A DNA stretch of 64,000 nt from assembly GCF_004027225.2 (NCBI RefSeq), contig NC_044302.2, positions 72,722,993-72,786,992 on the forward strand, given 5' to 3'. The stretch is from Strigops habroptila. Its lineage: Eukaryota; Chordata; Aves; Psittaciformes; Psittacidae. The notes below the pieces were generated by a model, which searched no databases, was not told the DNA's origin, and saw only the letters and a program-made list of their open reading frames with translations. Shown piece after piece: positions 1-9,988 of this stretch; within the stretch, counting starts at the first letter, position 1, and each line of letters opens with the position of its first letter. The translations under genes were made by a program, and so were the position numbers.

Positions 1-522
1 CCCCCCTTCTCAGGAGCACCAGGAGACCAGCTGCAAAGAGCCAGCATGCTGCGGCTGCAGTGCTGCAGACACCGAGCATAAGGTCAGCGCTGCCGTTCAT
101 CCCATGGTTGCACCAAACCTGCCTGGCTCAGCCAGGACTGACAGCCCTGAAGAGTCAGCGTCATCCTGCCCCGAAAGAGGCCTGGGACCACTTTGTCGAT
201 GTGACCATGATGGAGCTGGCCACTGTGTCTGTGGGCTACAGTAATAACCACAGGGCAGCCCCGTGTGGTAGAGGTGGAGGGGCCAAAGCCTCGTCCGCAG
301 TCCTTCCCCAGCCTTGCTGTCAGTGCCCTGCCTGCAAGGGGATCCTGCCTGGCCCCCAGGGAGAAACAAGCAACCCCCTCCAGGGCATAACCCTGCCCTA
401 TCCCTGCCCCACAGGAAGGGAGTGTGCAGGACCAGCACCCACCTCCTTGCAGGGGTCTGCCAAACCCCAGACAGGGCTTCTCAAGAAGCGTCCTCAGGCT
501 TTTCTCCCATTTCTTTACCCAG
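1..522. other. Upstream part of SUN gene, exons unresolved
   Basis: GC-rich DNA just upstream of the first exon I can place. A segment at 14-82 is bounded by a plausible acceptor and donor and could be an exon. However, in the reading phase needed to join the exon at 523 it ends in a TAA, so it cannot be spliced directly to that exon. The true first exon of the SUN-domain gene is either here in a form I cannot prove or lies left of the window. Open frames on both strands are expected in such GC-rich sequence and are not called. Confidence 0.4.
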
Positions 523-604
523 GGCTGGTCTTCAGCGTTGCTTGCAGAGTGGCAATGGCCGTGATCTTCCTTCAGAGACACCTCAGCACAGGAATCTCGA
601 TGCT
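523..604 (+). CDS. SUN gene, first recognisable exon
   Basis: The acceptor follows a pyrimidine tract (tttctttacccag) and the donor is GTGAGT. The exon starts with two bases of a split codon and ends with two. It encodes LVFSVACRVAMAVIFL followed by a polar stretch. An in-frame ATG at 555-557 could be the start codon if transcription begins nearby. The segment is only weakly hydrophobic, and I see no family match for it alone. It is included because phase and splice sites fit the next exon. Confidence 0.5.
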
Positions 605-3600
605 GTGAGTACAAGTGTCTTGTGTGGACATGGAGCTAAGGGGTGCTGTTCAGCTTGTAAGAGAAATTCGCCTGGGCAGGTCTCTGCCTTGAGCACTGCT
701 AACCCCAGGACTCACTCTATTTCAGGAAAGAGATGAAGGCCCTGAGAAGAGAGAGGCTCTTCATGATCTTCTGCTTGATGAGCCTCACTGCTCTCGGTTA
801 GTATTAACCCGCTGCCAGTGGAGGCACTGAGGTGTGAGGGAGAAGGTGCTGAAGGCCCATGGGGCCCATCCAACATCTCACCTTTGTGGATCTGGGAGGT
901 CACGAGATGCTCGCTGCATGCAGATGAAATGGGGCGTAGCTGTGGGGTGCAAAGCCTGGAACCAGGGCTGTGGAACACCCCGAGACCCAGGACAAGAATC
1001 CCTGCTTGGAGCTACCTCCACTCTCTGCACCCCTTTGCCGTGTCCTCGGCCAACCTCTTGCCACCCTGGTGTGGTAGGAGACCGTGTGACTACAGAGGTC
1101 CTTAGAAACCGCAGGAAAATGATTCTCTCTCGGTGATGTTACAGCTGGTGCCTGGTGCGGGACCTCGCTGCTCACGTGGGGGCTGTGTGGAAAGAATGCG
1201 CCACAGGTCAGTGGGACAGGAAAGTCCTGCCAAGGAGCATGGCTGGCGATGGGTGGGTGGGTGAATCACCCGGTCCTCCGGCGCCAGGCAGCGACCCAAA
1301 GCGGTGGCAGCAGCTTCTGCTGTGCCTTCCTAGAGCTGCCAGCCTGGGGAAGCCCCGGCTGCTGCAGGACTCCAACGAGAGCCTTTCCCTTCCAGGGGCA
1401 GCCTGCAGCTGAGCTGAGATCCCAGCGGTAAGAGCTCTCTCCTCTCTCCAGCCCGGCAGCGTGTTTGGTCAGGTAGCAGCAGATAAGCCCGTGCTACTTG
1501 CACTCACTTGCACAGTGCCCAGGGCTCGTGTCTTCTGCTCCTGTCTGGGCCTTGTGCTAAACCTGGAGGGGGAAGGAAGCACTTGCAAACCAGGGAATGA
1601 AAAGGGGCTTGAGCATCACTGTCTGTGCTACTCCTGGGCTTGGAAAAGGGGCTCAAGCATCGCTGTCTGTGCTACTCCTGGGCTTGGAAAAGGGGCTCAA
1701 GTGTTGCTGTCTGTGCTACTCCCAGGCTTGGAGGCTCTGGGCATTGCTGGGCATTGCAGGAACACACCTGACCTGTGGAAAGGACAAGCTGGAGAGATGC
1801 AGCAGCTGAGGGGTGACGTGGCACGCCTGGCTGCAGAAATCGGCGCTATAAAGAAGGTGATCCCGCACTGGAAAGGGGGCTGGGACAAGGAGGGACCTGC
1901 ACCAGGCCCTTCCTAGGCCAGCTGATGGCCTTTTCCTGCCCATCCCTCCCTTGCCAGGGTCTGCAGGTTGAGCTTCTCTGCTGTAGAGCCCCTTTTCATG
2001 GCCAGCTCTGACTTGGTTGTTTCCCTGTTCCTTGGTGTCTTCCCCAGGAAGTTCAGCAAATGAGAGAGGCAATGTCTGACCCCATGGAGGTGTCTGACTG
2101 GGCTCTCAAAAGTGCAGGTATGGACAGCCCTTGGGTCCAGGCAGTTCCTGTTGTGCTGGGCTCGTGCCTGGTGTTCCTGAAAGCAGGCTGTGCTGCAGAC
2201 GCTGCTCTTTGAGGCGAAATCACAGGGCCTACAAGCATGACTGTAGCAGTGTGGCTCCCTTGAGCTCGCCCCAGCCCTGCTGCCAGAGTCCTCACTGGTG
2301 CCCCGGCCATGCCCCTGACAGCATTTCTGCCCTCTCCCACTCCATGTTGCTCTCCGGGGGAACAAAAGCATACGGCTGCATCATTCTCGGCTGTCCATGC
2401 AGTGGGTCCTTGCCTTGGGTCTGCTGTCCTTCCCATGGGGGCTCACTGTCCCCCAGCACCCACAGGTCTTCTCTTTGTGTGGCTGGGAGAGAGATGCCAT
2501 CACTGGGCACAGGGATCCCCTGCGTTTCCTGGGCCACCTCCAAGCATCCAGCGCTGCATGGCTTAGCAGTCGCCTGCAGCCACCAGGTCCTCTGCGCCTG
2601 GGGCCTCTTGCAGTCACCTGCTCTCTTCTGCCCTCAGGGACTGCCATCGACCTGCAGAGATCATCCAGCACCTCTGCATGGTTCAGACGGGTGTTTTGCT
2701 TCCTGTGTGCTCCACCCGTTGAGGATACCTTTGTGCAGGTACAGTAGCAGAAACCACCAGTGCTGCTTCTCTTGCCTTTCTGGATCAAGTTGAAGCTAAG
2801 CCCTGGGCTGTCTCCCCTCAGGCCAGGGGTCGTGCCCAGGGCCAGAGCAAGGATCTGGTGCCTGACAGCCGGGGTCTCACACAGGGCTTGGCTCCCTAGG
2901 AAAAAAGCAGTTACCCTCAGAAAGGGGCTGAGCTGAGCTGAGCTTCCTGACCACCGTGGCTGGTCGCTGCTGGCTGCAAGGGCTCCTCCTTCGGGTCCCC
3001 ACTTCACAGCCACAGCTCTGATTGTCCCACTCCTGATGGGGCAGTGGAGGGTGGGAGGAGGCTGCAGACCTGCTGGCCCACACGAGAGGTTTCTGGAAAG
3101 CCCTGGCTCTGGTGCAGGGTATCAGACTTTTCCCGCTTGCTGGACCTTTTCCTCTTTCCTGGGCTGGGAAAACGGTCGGGTGCTTCTGCCTGCTTCCCAG
3201 CACACCGTGCATTTCCAGCACAAGCACAGCCCCAGGCACAGGGCTGCCTGTGCTTCTGCAAGCAGGGGAGCGAAGCCCTCACCTTCACTGCTCTTGCCCT
3301 CTGCTTTCAGCCGGATGCTTCCCCAGGATCCTGCTGGCCTTTGCAACAGTCTCGGAGCGAGGTGCTAATCCGATTGCCCACAGAAGTACAACCAACGGCC
3401 ATCACCTTACAGCACTCGTCAAAGATAGCCACTCCACTGGGGACTGTCAGGAGCGCGCCCCAAAATTTCACTGTCTCTGTAAGTCTGTGCTGGGCTCGGG
3501 GCTGGGACCTGACCAGGGGTGAAGCTGTAACCAGGACTTGCTGCTCTCTGTGCATGTGCGGAGACGTGTGTGTGCTCCCAACCACTGCCCTTCCCCGAGG

Positions 3601-4536
3601 GGACATTTCACAGACTTGCTCAGCACATTTTGGCCCAGCACCTCCAGGGCCCTGAGCAGCACACGAGGAGGAGACTCAGCCCCATGGGTCTCCCTCTGTG
3701 CCAGACTGCGCCAGAGCCGCAGGAGTGGGGTACAGATCATGGGCCTGGATCTGGCATAAGCATTTGCTCATGGTCACCTTGAGCCTGACCTGCTCTCCTG
3801 TGCTTTTATCTCCAAGGGACTGGATGAGGAAGGCCAGGACGAAACTCTGCTGGGGTCGTTCATCTACAGCGTGCAGAAAGAGCCGACTCAGAGCTTCCCT
3901 CTGCAGGTACAGTGGGTGCGTGTGGACAAGAGGCCAGGGCACAAACACCAGTTTGCCAGCAAGTCACTTGCAGGGGGATTGTGGACAGTCCCTGCCAGGA
4001 CAGGGGCCTGAACCTTGTGGTGCCCAGAGCTGCCTGTCTGCCCCTGCAGGGCAGGCGGTGGCAAGGAGCATGCTCAGCTCCTTGCCCCAGTAGCAGGGCT
4101 TTCCCGTGGTCCTGCTTCCCGGCACACGCGAGCCCCAGGTCCCCACAGCTGCCCACCACGCTCTCTCCATGAGGCTGGGTGTTTGCCGTGCAGGGGAACA
4201 GGGGTCCTTTGCCTCCTGGCTGGGAGAAGGGAAGGAGGGAGAAGCTGCTGCCTCAGCCAGGGTAGGAGCTGGTCCCAGAGCAGGGGTCTGGCTGGAGGAG
4301 GAAGACACGTGGAGCCTGCTCTCACTCTTTGAATCCCAGGAGTGATGCTGCTTTTTGCTGTGGTTTCTTTGCAGAATGGCATCCCCAGAGCCTTTCGGGT
4401 TTTGAAACTTGGCATACAGAGCAACTGGGGAAACCCAAGACACACCTGCATTTATCGAGTGCAGGTGCATGGGAAGATGGTGGGGACAAATGCCATCAAC
4501 AAGACAGACGTGGAGACTCCCCTTAATAAGAATTAA
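523..4536 (+). CDS. SUN-domain protein, SPAG4/SUN3/SUN5-like (5' end uncertain)
   Basis: Ten exons join in phase: 523-604, 726-796, 1145-1206, 1396-1427, 1760-1856, 2048-2117, 2638-2738, 3311-3478, 3817-3906 and 4375-4536 (TAA). They give about 311 residues, all with GT-AG borders. In order the protein shows a hydrophobic membrane segment (exons 726 and 1145), a short coiled coil (MQQLRGDVARLAAEIGAIKK) and a C-terminal SUN domain starting DWALKSAG and ending near SNWGNPRHTCIYRVQVHG. SUN proteins span the inner nuclear membrane, trimerise by the coiled coil and bind KASH-protein tails in the perinuclear space. SPAG4, SUN3 and SUN5 are mainly spermatid proteins. The two cysteines that form the intramolecular disulfide in SUN2 are present (GSCWPL and HTCIYR). 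The KASH-lid segment looks shortened and poorly conserved. The family call is firm. The exact orthologue is not, so no symbol is given. Confidence 0.85.
726..796 (+). CDS. SUN gene exon, transmembrane segment
   Basis: Encodes KEMKALRRERLFMIFCLM followed by SLTAL: a basic stretch and then the start of a hydrophobic helix. This is the expected order for the nucleoplasmic side and membrane anchor of a short SUN protein. The acceptor is atttcag and the donor GTTAGT. It joins the previous exon by one base and the next by two. Confidence 0.65.
1145..1206 (+). CDS. SUN gene exon, end of membrane segment
   Basis: Encodes AGAWCGTSLLTWGLCGKNAPQ with its split first codon, continuing the hydrophobic segment and then turning polar. 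The acceptor is gttacag and the donor GTCAGT. The exon ends in phase 0. Confidence 0.55.
1396..1427 (+). CDS. SUN gene, 32-bp microexon
   Basis: Encodes GQPAAELRSQ plus two bases. The acceptor is ccttccag and the donor GTAAGA. The phases fit both neighbours exactly, which is the main support for so small an exon. Confidence 0.5.
1600..1731 (+). repeat. 44-bp minisatellite, three copies
   Basis: Three head-to-tail copies start at 1600, 1644 and 1688, each beginning AAAAGGGGCT and containing TGTCTGTGCTACTCC. A few substitutions separate them. The array lies in the intron just upstream of the coiled-coil exon of the SUN gene. Confidence 0.9.
1760..1856 (+). CDS. SUN gene exon, coiled coil
   Basis: Encodes NTPDLWKGQAGEMQQL followed by RGDVARLAAEIGAIKK. 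The hydrophobic spacing is that of a heptad-repeat coiled coil, which in SUN proteins drives trimerisation before the SUN domain. The acceptor is gcattgcag and the donor GTGATC, which is weaker than consensus. The exon ends in phase 0. Confidence 0.75.
2048..2117 (+). CDS. SUN gene exon, coiled-coil end and SUN-domain start
   Basis: Encodes EVQQMREAMSDPMEV and then SDWALKSAG. The DWALKSAG motif is the start of the SUN domain in the SPAG4/SUN3 group (compare D-Y-A-L-x-S-x-G). The acceptor is ttccccag and the donor GTATGG. Confidence 0.88.
2638..2738 (+). CDS. SUN gene exon, KASH-lid region
   Basis: Encodes TAIDLQRSSSTSAWFRRVF and then a segment ending FVQ. AIDLQ aligns with the conserved ASIDLQ of SPAG4. 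The part that forms the KASH lid in SUN1/2 is shorter here and lacks its usual Tyr/Ala pattern and the lid cysteine used in SUN2-KASH disulfides. The donor is GTACAG. Confidence 0.85.
3311..3478 (+). CDS. SUN gene exon, SUN-domain core
   Basis: Encodes PDASPGSCWPLQQSRSEVLI, then RLPTEVQPTAITLQHSS, and ends SAPQNFTVS. These correspond to the SUN-domain core P-G-N/S-C-W, R/Q-L-P-x-x-V/I-x-x-x-x-I-T-L-x-H and S-A-P-x-x-F. The cysteine in GSCW is one partner of the conserved intradomain disulfide. The exon is 56 codons long, in phase 0 at both ends. Confidence 0.92.
3817..3906 (+). CDS. SUN gene exon, SUN domain
   Basis: Thirty codons: GLDEEGQDETLLGSFIYS and then VQKEPTQSFPLQ. This matches the family block G-L/F-x-x-x-x-x-E-x-x-L-G-x-F-x-Y-D/S ... 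Q-T/S-F-x-L-Q. In phase 0 at both ends. Confidence 0.93.
4375..4536 (+). CDS. SUN gene last exon, C-terminus and stop
   Basis: Encodes NGIPRAFRVLKLGIQSNW and then GNPRHTCIYRVQVHG, the signature end of SUN domains (SNWGHP-x-x-T-C-L-Y-R-x-R-V-H-G). About 18 residues of non-conserved tail follow before TAA at 4534-4536. The conserved final cysteine is present. Confidence 0.95.
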   Translation, partial: NGIPRAFRVLKLGIQSNWGNPRHTCIYRVQVHGKMVGTNAINKTDVETPLNKN

Positions 4537-4537
4537 A
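4532..4537 (+). terminator. Possible polyadenylation signal ATTAAA
   Basis: An ATTAAA variant signal overlaps the stop codon. It would give a very short 3' UTR. A canonical AATAAA occurs at 5446-5451, beyond the CR1 insertion, as an alternative. The sequence alone does not decide between them. Confidence 0.3.
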
Positions 4538-4547
4538 AGAGGAAAAC

Positions 4548-4598
4548 GGAGGAACAGACCAGAGGGATCTGTTCCTCCACAATCAGAGTAATCTGATT
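4548..4598. repeat. Two adjacent perfect hairpins after SUN stop codon
   Basis: GGAGGAACAGA (4548-4558) pairs perfectly with TCTGTTCCTCC (4568-4578) across a 9-base loop. AATCAGA (4581-4587) pairs with TCTGATT (4592-4598) across a 4-base loop. They sit 12 bases after the stop codon and before the CR1 copy. Confidence 0.85.
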
Positions 4599-4659
4599 TA
4601 TGTGGTGCAGAGCAATGTCATTTCAGTGTCCCTCTCAAAGCAGCCAACTTCTTTCTGCC

Positions 4660-5125
4660 TTTTGCAGGCTGAGGTGCCGGAGCAGGTCCAGAGAAGGGCA
4701 ATGAACCTGGTAAAGGGTCTGGGGAACACAAGTCTTACGGCTGAGGGAGCTGGGTTTAGGCTGGAGAAAACAAGGCTTGGGGAGATCTTTATCACTTTCT
4801 ACATTGACCTGAAAGGAGGTTCTAGAGAGGTGGGTGTCAGTCTCTTCTCCCAAGTTACAAGCGATAGGACAAGAAGAAATGGCCTCAAGTTGCACCAGGG
4901 GAGGTTTAAATTGAGTATTAGGAAAAAAGTCTTCACCAAAAGAGTTGTCAAGCATTGGAACAGGCTGCCCAGGGAAGGGTTCAGTCACCATCCCTGTAGG
5001 TATATAAGATGTGTGAATGTGGCACTAGTGAGATTGTTTCGTGGTAGACTTGGCAGTCCTAAGTTAAAGGTTGGACTCGATCTTAAAGGTCTTTTCCAAC
5101 CTAAATGATTCTGTGATTCTGTGAT
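4660..5125 (+). mobile_element. CR1 LINE, 3' end with part of ORF2 C-terminus
   Basis: Recognised from the CR1 phrase around GTCCAGAGAAGGGCAATGAA and the tail ATTCTGTGATTCTGTG. Reading from about 4602 to 5108 stays open and matches the reverse-transcriptase C-terminal region of avian CR1 (KGGSREVGVSLFSQVTSDR, GLKLHQGRFKL, HWNRLPRE). It is a 5'-truncated copy, as usual for CR1, with a moderately diverged 3' UTR. Confidence 0.9.
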
Positions 5126-8100
5126 AGGTAAAAAAAGAATAACTACTACTTGTTTCATAATATAAGCATAAGCAAAGCAATTTAGAGTGCTGCTAATATC
5201 GTCAAGAACAGTTCCTTTTCTTCACAACAAGCATTGGATGTCGTCAGAAAACAACATAGATTCCAGTTCATTTATATTATTAGAGAGCATGCCAAATGCT
5301 TCTTTAATGATTATTCCCTTCTCTTTTCCTTCCCACCATCTCTACGAAATAACAAAGTCCCGATGCTTTAACATTTGTGTTAAAGTGTGGCTATATATAA
5401 TACAGTGTGGCTCTGTATTCAGTGCCCAAGAGAAAATATACGTTGAATAAAGACAACTCTGTTAACCATAACCTACCTTTAATTATAGCTCTTTCATACC
5501 TGTTTTGAGAGCATCTGATGATTTCTCTAAGCAAAAAAATAGCAAGTCATAGATATTTTTGCAAATAAATATAACCAGTTAGTGAAAATGGAGCTGGTAA
5601 TACCATTTTTCTTATCTACTTGGGTCTCAACAGACATACCAATACAAAAATACAGATGTCGAGTGTTTTGGGTAAGCCACAGGAGGGAGTTAGTGAGTAG
5701 ACTGAGAACAACAACAAAAATGCTTTTCACTGCTTTTGCGAGGCTGTGCTCACTTATCCTGTTTGCACACATGCACAGCATCAGCCTTCTTTTCAGGGAA
5801 GCTGCTTAGAATTCCAGAGAAATTTGTAGAGCAATGACTGCCTACCTGCTCACAACCTCCACCTTACTCTGAGCACATTCACTCACCTTACTCACTGAGC
5901 ACACCTTCACTATCGCTCTCTCTGAACAGAGCTTCAAGAGAAAGTGTAGTTTAAGGCAGCATAAGATTACTTGCACTTGGCAAATAAACAGCTTGGACTG
6001 AACCTGATGTCTTTTCACTGCGTGGAGGAATGTAGGCAGGAAAACATGGATAAGGCAAAAAGCATTGTTTCTTCTTAAGTGTGCACTGTGTACTTCTACA
6101 AAAAGACCTATTTTTGAAATCTGGCAACATTCCCATATGGGAAAAATACAGATATATGTTTCTTATGAATGGTATATAGAAGAGTTTGCAATGAGCACAA
6201 TTGAAATATGTACAGATTACAGATACAGTAATGACTTTGCAGTTAATGACAGCGTGATTGCCAAGGTCTTGTAAGAAGGCTGACAGTTCATATATCTGAT
6301 AACAGCAGCATGACTGCCTCATTAGTCACAACAGTATTCTCTCTTATTTGTCCTCCTCTTTCAAGTCTGGAGCAGGTACAAATGATACCAGGTCTTCTAC
6401 CAAAATCAGGTGGCATTTTTAAGTAATTTGTAACTGAATGCACAGATAATTCACAATCAGATTCTCTCTCTTTCTCAAATAACATGGATCAAAAATTAAT
6501 AAAAAGAGTCAAGAAACCATTGTTCTGTGAAAATAAGCTCTTATGTAATTCAGTTTCTCTGAAAGGCTCCTACTTTGCCAAATGCAATCTGCCCAATATC
6601 ATATTAAATAAATGTAGACGGGTTTATAATACAGAGGAGCAGCAGAGATCCTTCTTGAGTCTCCCTGAATAACGAATTTTACATTATAGGCACTAAAGGC
6701 TTCTATATAATAGGAACAGTATAATAATAGGAACAGTAGAGCACAATCCAGCTTGCTGAAGTCAGAGACTTCAAAAGGTCCATGGCAAAATTAAGAGTAG
6801 GACTCCCTTATCTCAAAGACATTAGAAGAAAATACTTCTTTCTTACTTTATAAAAGTAGAATGCGTCTGCAATTATCTCTTAGAACAGCATTAGTATTGT
6901 GATTGCTTGTGTAAGCTCTGTTGCAAGGCAGTGAGGTGAAACAAGTACTTGAAGATACAAGGACACTTTCACTAGGTACAAAGAGAAAGACAGGCAAATC
7001 CATCATGCTTAGCCTGCAGATTCAAGTACACAAAGCAAAGCATGCTGAAAACCTACCAGAAATGCAAATAAATGCAACAAATGAAAGCACAATGGATATG
7101 CATAATCAGATAAAATGAGGAAAATACAGCATTAAAGATCATCCTTTCTGCTCTCAGGAAGGAGTCAAGACACAAAGATCAGGCTAGAATTTTTGAAGCA
7201 AGAAGTGACGTGCAGCATCCAGTTGGAGATATTGAAGGCTAGTTTTCAAAGCGCTGATGATGATCAAGTGAAAGGCAGGCATAGCATGACAACAAAATGA
7301 GCCAGTCTACTGCTGAAAACACAGAACCTAAGTAATTTTGAACTATTTCTACTTGAGTCCCTATGTTCCAACTATATACAGTTCCAAGGAATTAAGTTTT
7401 TAGAGTCCCATTCAGCAATAACGAGTCTATTAAATGATATGGAGTAATATAAGCAATCAGAAGCAGTCACCTTATTTTAACATGACAGCTCCTAACAAAA
7501 ATGATAATATAAAACTTATTCTTGCACAAAAGGATTGGAATAATTTTATGAGTTATTTTTATGATGATGTTTATTATACTACAATTTCAGCAAAACAAAT
7601 TATACAAACAAAACAATGCTATGTAATTAATTAGGGCAGGAAAAAATAAAGAGATTTTCTTGCTGTAGTCTTTTGTTGGGTAGGTTTAAATTTCAATTGT
7701 AATTTCAACCATAAAAAAAATACTGGGCCTAATACATATACATAGAAGTTTCTCTAGTACAATTTCAGTAATCCCACTGACTGCAATGAAATAAATTCTG
7801 TGATAAAACGGGAAATTAGATTAATAGGATTGGCTGCTAAGCACACCCAAATAAAATCTAAAAAAATAAACCAGAACAAAATGAATATTAATATCTATTG
7901 ATATACATCTTGTAATAATAAATTATAAAAATTCCAAGTAATTGACTTTATTAAGTGTGCATATATATTCTCACTAAGAAAACAACAAAGGAAAAAGTAA
8001 TACCAGTTTGCCTGCAGTGGGTGGACCACAGTGAAATATTTTTCTGTCTACTAATCTTCTCGTTTAAGATTTGTATTTCTTTAGTTTTCTCTTCCTTGGC

Positions 8101-9988
8101 AAATTCCTTATCAGCTTGAATTGCCATCTCATTAGGGATCACATTGCTTTGCTGCAGCCTGTTAGATGCATGAAAGGGGCAAATGTGAAAAAGGCATTGA
8201 GATCTTGACATGTGCAAGGGCAGAAGGCCAGCTGAATCCACAGACTAGAAAAACAAAAGGGCTGCCAACTTACAGGCACCATACTGATAGCCGTACACAG
8301 CCACAACTCTGAAATTGACTTGTCAGTCTGCAGCAGACCTGCAAAACTCATAAAACATTTACTGATAAGGTAGTAAGCAGACAACCCAGCTAAGGACTTT
8401 CCATAACGCCAGCTCTACTGGTATTACCCAGAAGGCATCTTCAGACAAAAATTCTGTGTTTAATTACAACCAACAAGAAAAATAGTGAGAAAAATAGTGA
8501 TCCTGGCATATTTTTAGATTTGACATTTGCTACAGTAGGCCAACCAAAGCATTTCCTCATTTCACTACCAGAAAATATTAAACGTCAAAGAAGAGAAATG
8601 TCATGCTTTACATGTAAATGCCATGTCATTTGTCAAGGCCTTTTTGTATGTAAGTTGAAGAAGGCTGTGGTTTTTCTAATTAGCTTATGGGAGAATTTCT
8701 GCAGAGTTATAATAAGCAAGTCTAGAAAAGATCTCTTCACAACAAGTCTTCTAACTCTGTTAAGTTTATGCCATGATGATCCCTTGTGATCCAGATGTGA
8801 TTTCCCCAAGAAAATTAGGACCATGTGTTCCAAACTGACTTTACTTGTAATGGTATCATCCATAGATTATCTTCCCTATTTACAGCTATAAATTATGGCA
8901 AACATTTGTAGGAACTTGCAATTTTCCTCTGGCTCAAGACAGAGCTTATCACGTTCCACCAGAGAAGATCCCATTGCCTATCTTTTTATGTTAACTTACT
9001 CCCACACAAAATGTTTATCTCATTTGCTACATGTACTGAAGGAATAACACAGTCTGTCCTGTAGCAGAGATGGAGAAGAAAAGAGTTCAATGTAATTGCA
9101 GACAAGCTGCCATAGATAAATCTTCCTGTTTCTTGGATAACACATGCAGACTGTGCACTCCCAAGTCCTGGTGCCCCTCTTCTTGTTTGATTCACAGGAA
9201 TGCATTGGTTTGCCTCAATTCCCTTAGTTTAATGTTCAGTTCCTTCTCTTCAGAATTCAGAAAAACTGAAATAACAAACTTCAAGAATCAAACTCACTCC
9301 TAAAGTGACATATAATAGTAATTGGAAAAACACTTTAAACAATGAATTGCAAGCCCTCTTGCAAAAGAAAAATGGTCTCTACTGAATATTTAATATTTTA
9401 TTTTTCAAACTCAGAAAAACCTAGGCAACCAAAAAAAAAAAAAAAACTATGACAGTTTAGGATAATTTCACTAGTAATACTGGCATATAGATCTTCAGAA
9501 CTTAACTGGTTCTTTTAGTCCAGTGTATTCATTTTTTCTCTCAGCATGTACACTCAGAAATCCCATGTTCTAAGATTTTCAGGTTGAATTCTTTGCTGTT
9601 TCTTGCAAATTGTGATAATTTGTAGTGCTACAGGATCTGAAAACTGAGTGACTAACTCACCACTGAAAGTCATTTTACTTAACAAACATCTCCCCATATG
9701 TACCAGAATTTCCTAGTTACGTTCCTGTAAAGGTGACATAACAAGACAGAGAAAGGATTATCATCCCTGAATTATCCACATATTCATTCACTACAAAGTA
9801 AGAAATTGTTAAATGGTTATTTTCAACATACAGCCTCTTCCAAACAAACTTATGCACATGATTCATTGGCTTGTCCTTGGGATGGTGTCACAGTAGAGCT
9901 GACAATAAACTTTATTTCAAGATCCTATTGTTGACCTGCCTAAAATTTGAGAGTACGCAATGCAGTGCTACAGCAGGCTCTATCCCTG
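5126..9988. other. AT-rich intergenic DNA, no gene seen
   Basis: I find no exon-like segment with protein homology, no RNA gene and no recognisable transposon here. The open frames are short (under about 125 codons) and look random. An AATAAA occurs at 5446-5451 and an A15 run near 9430. Confidence 0.6.

Noticed and set aside
14..82. Possible upstream exon of the SUN gene
   Set aside because: It has an acceptor and a donor but carries a stop in the phase needed to join the exon at 523, so it cannot be linked directly.
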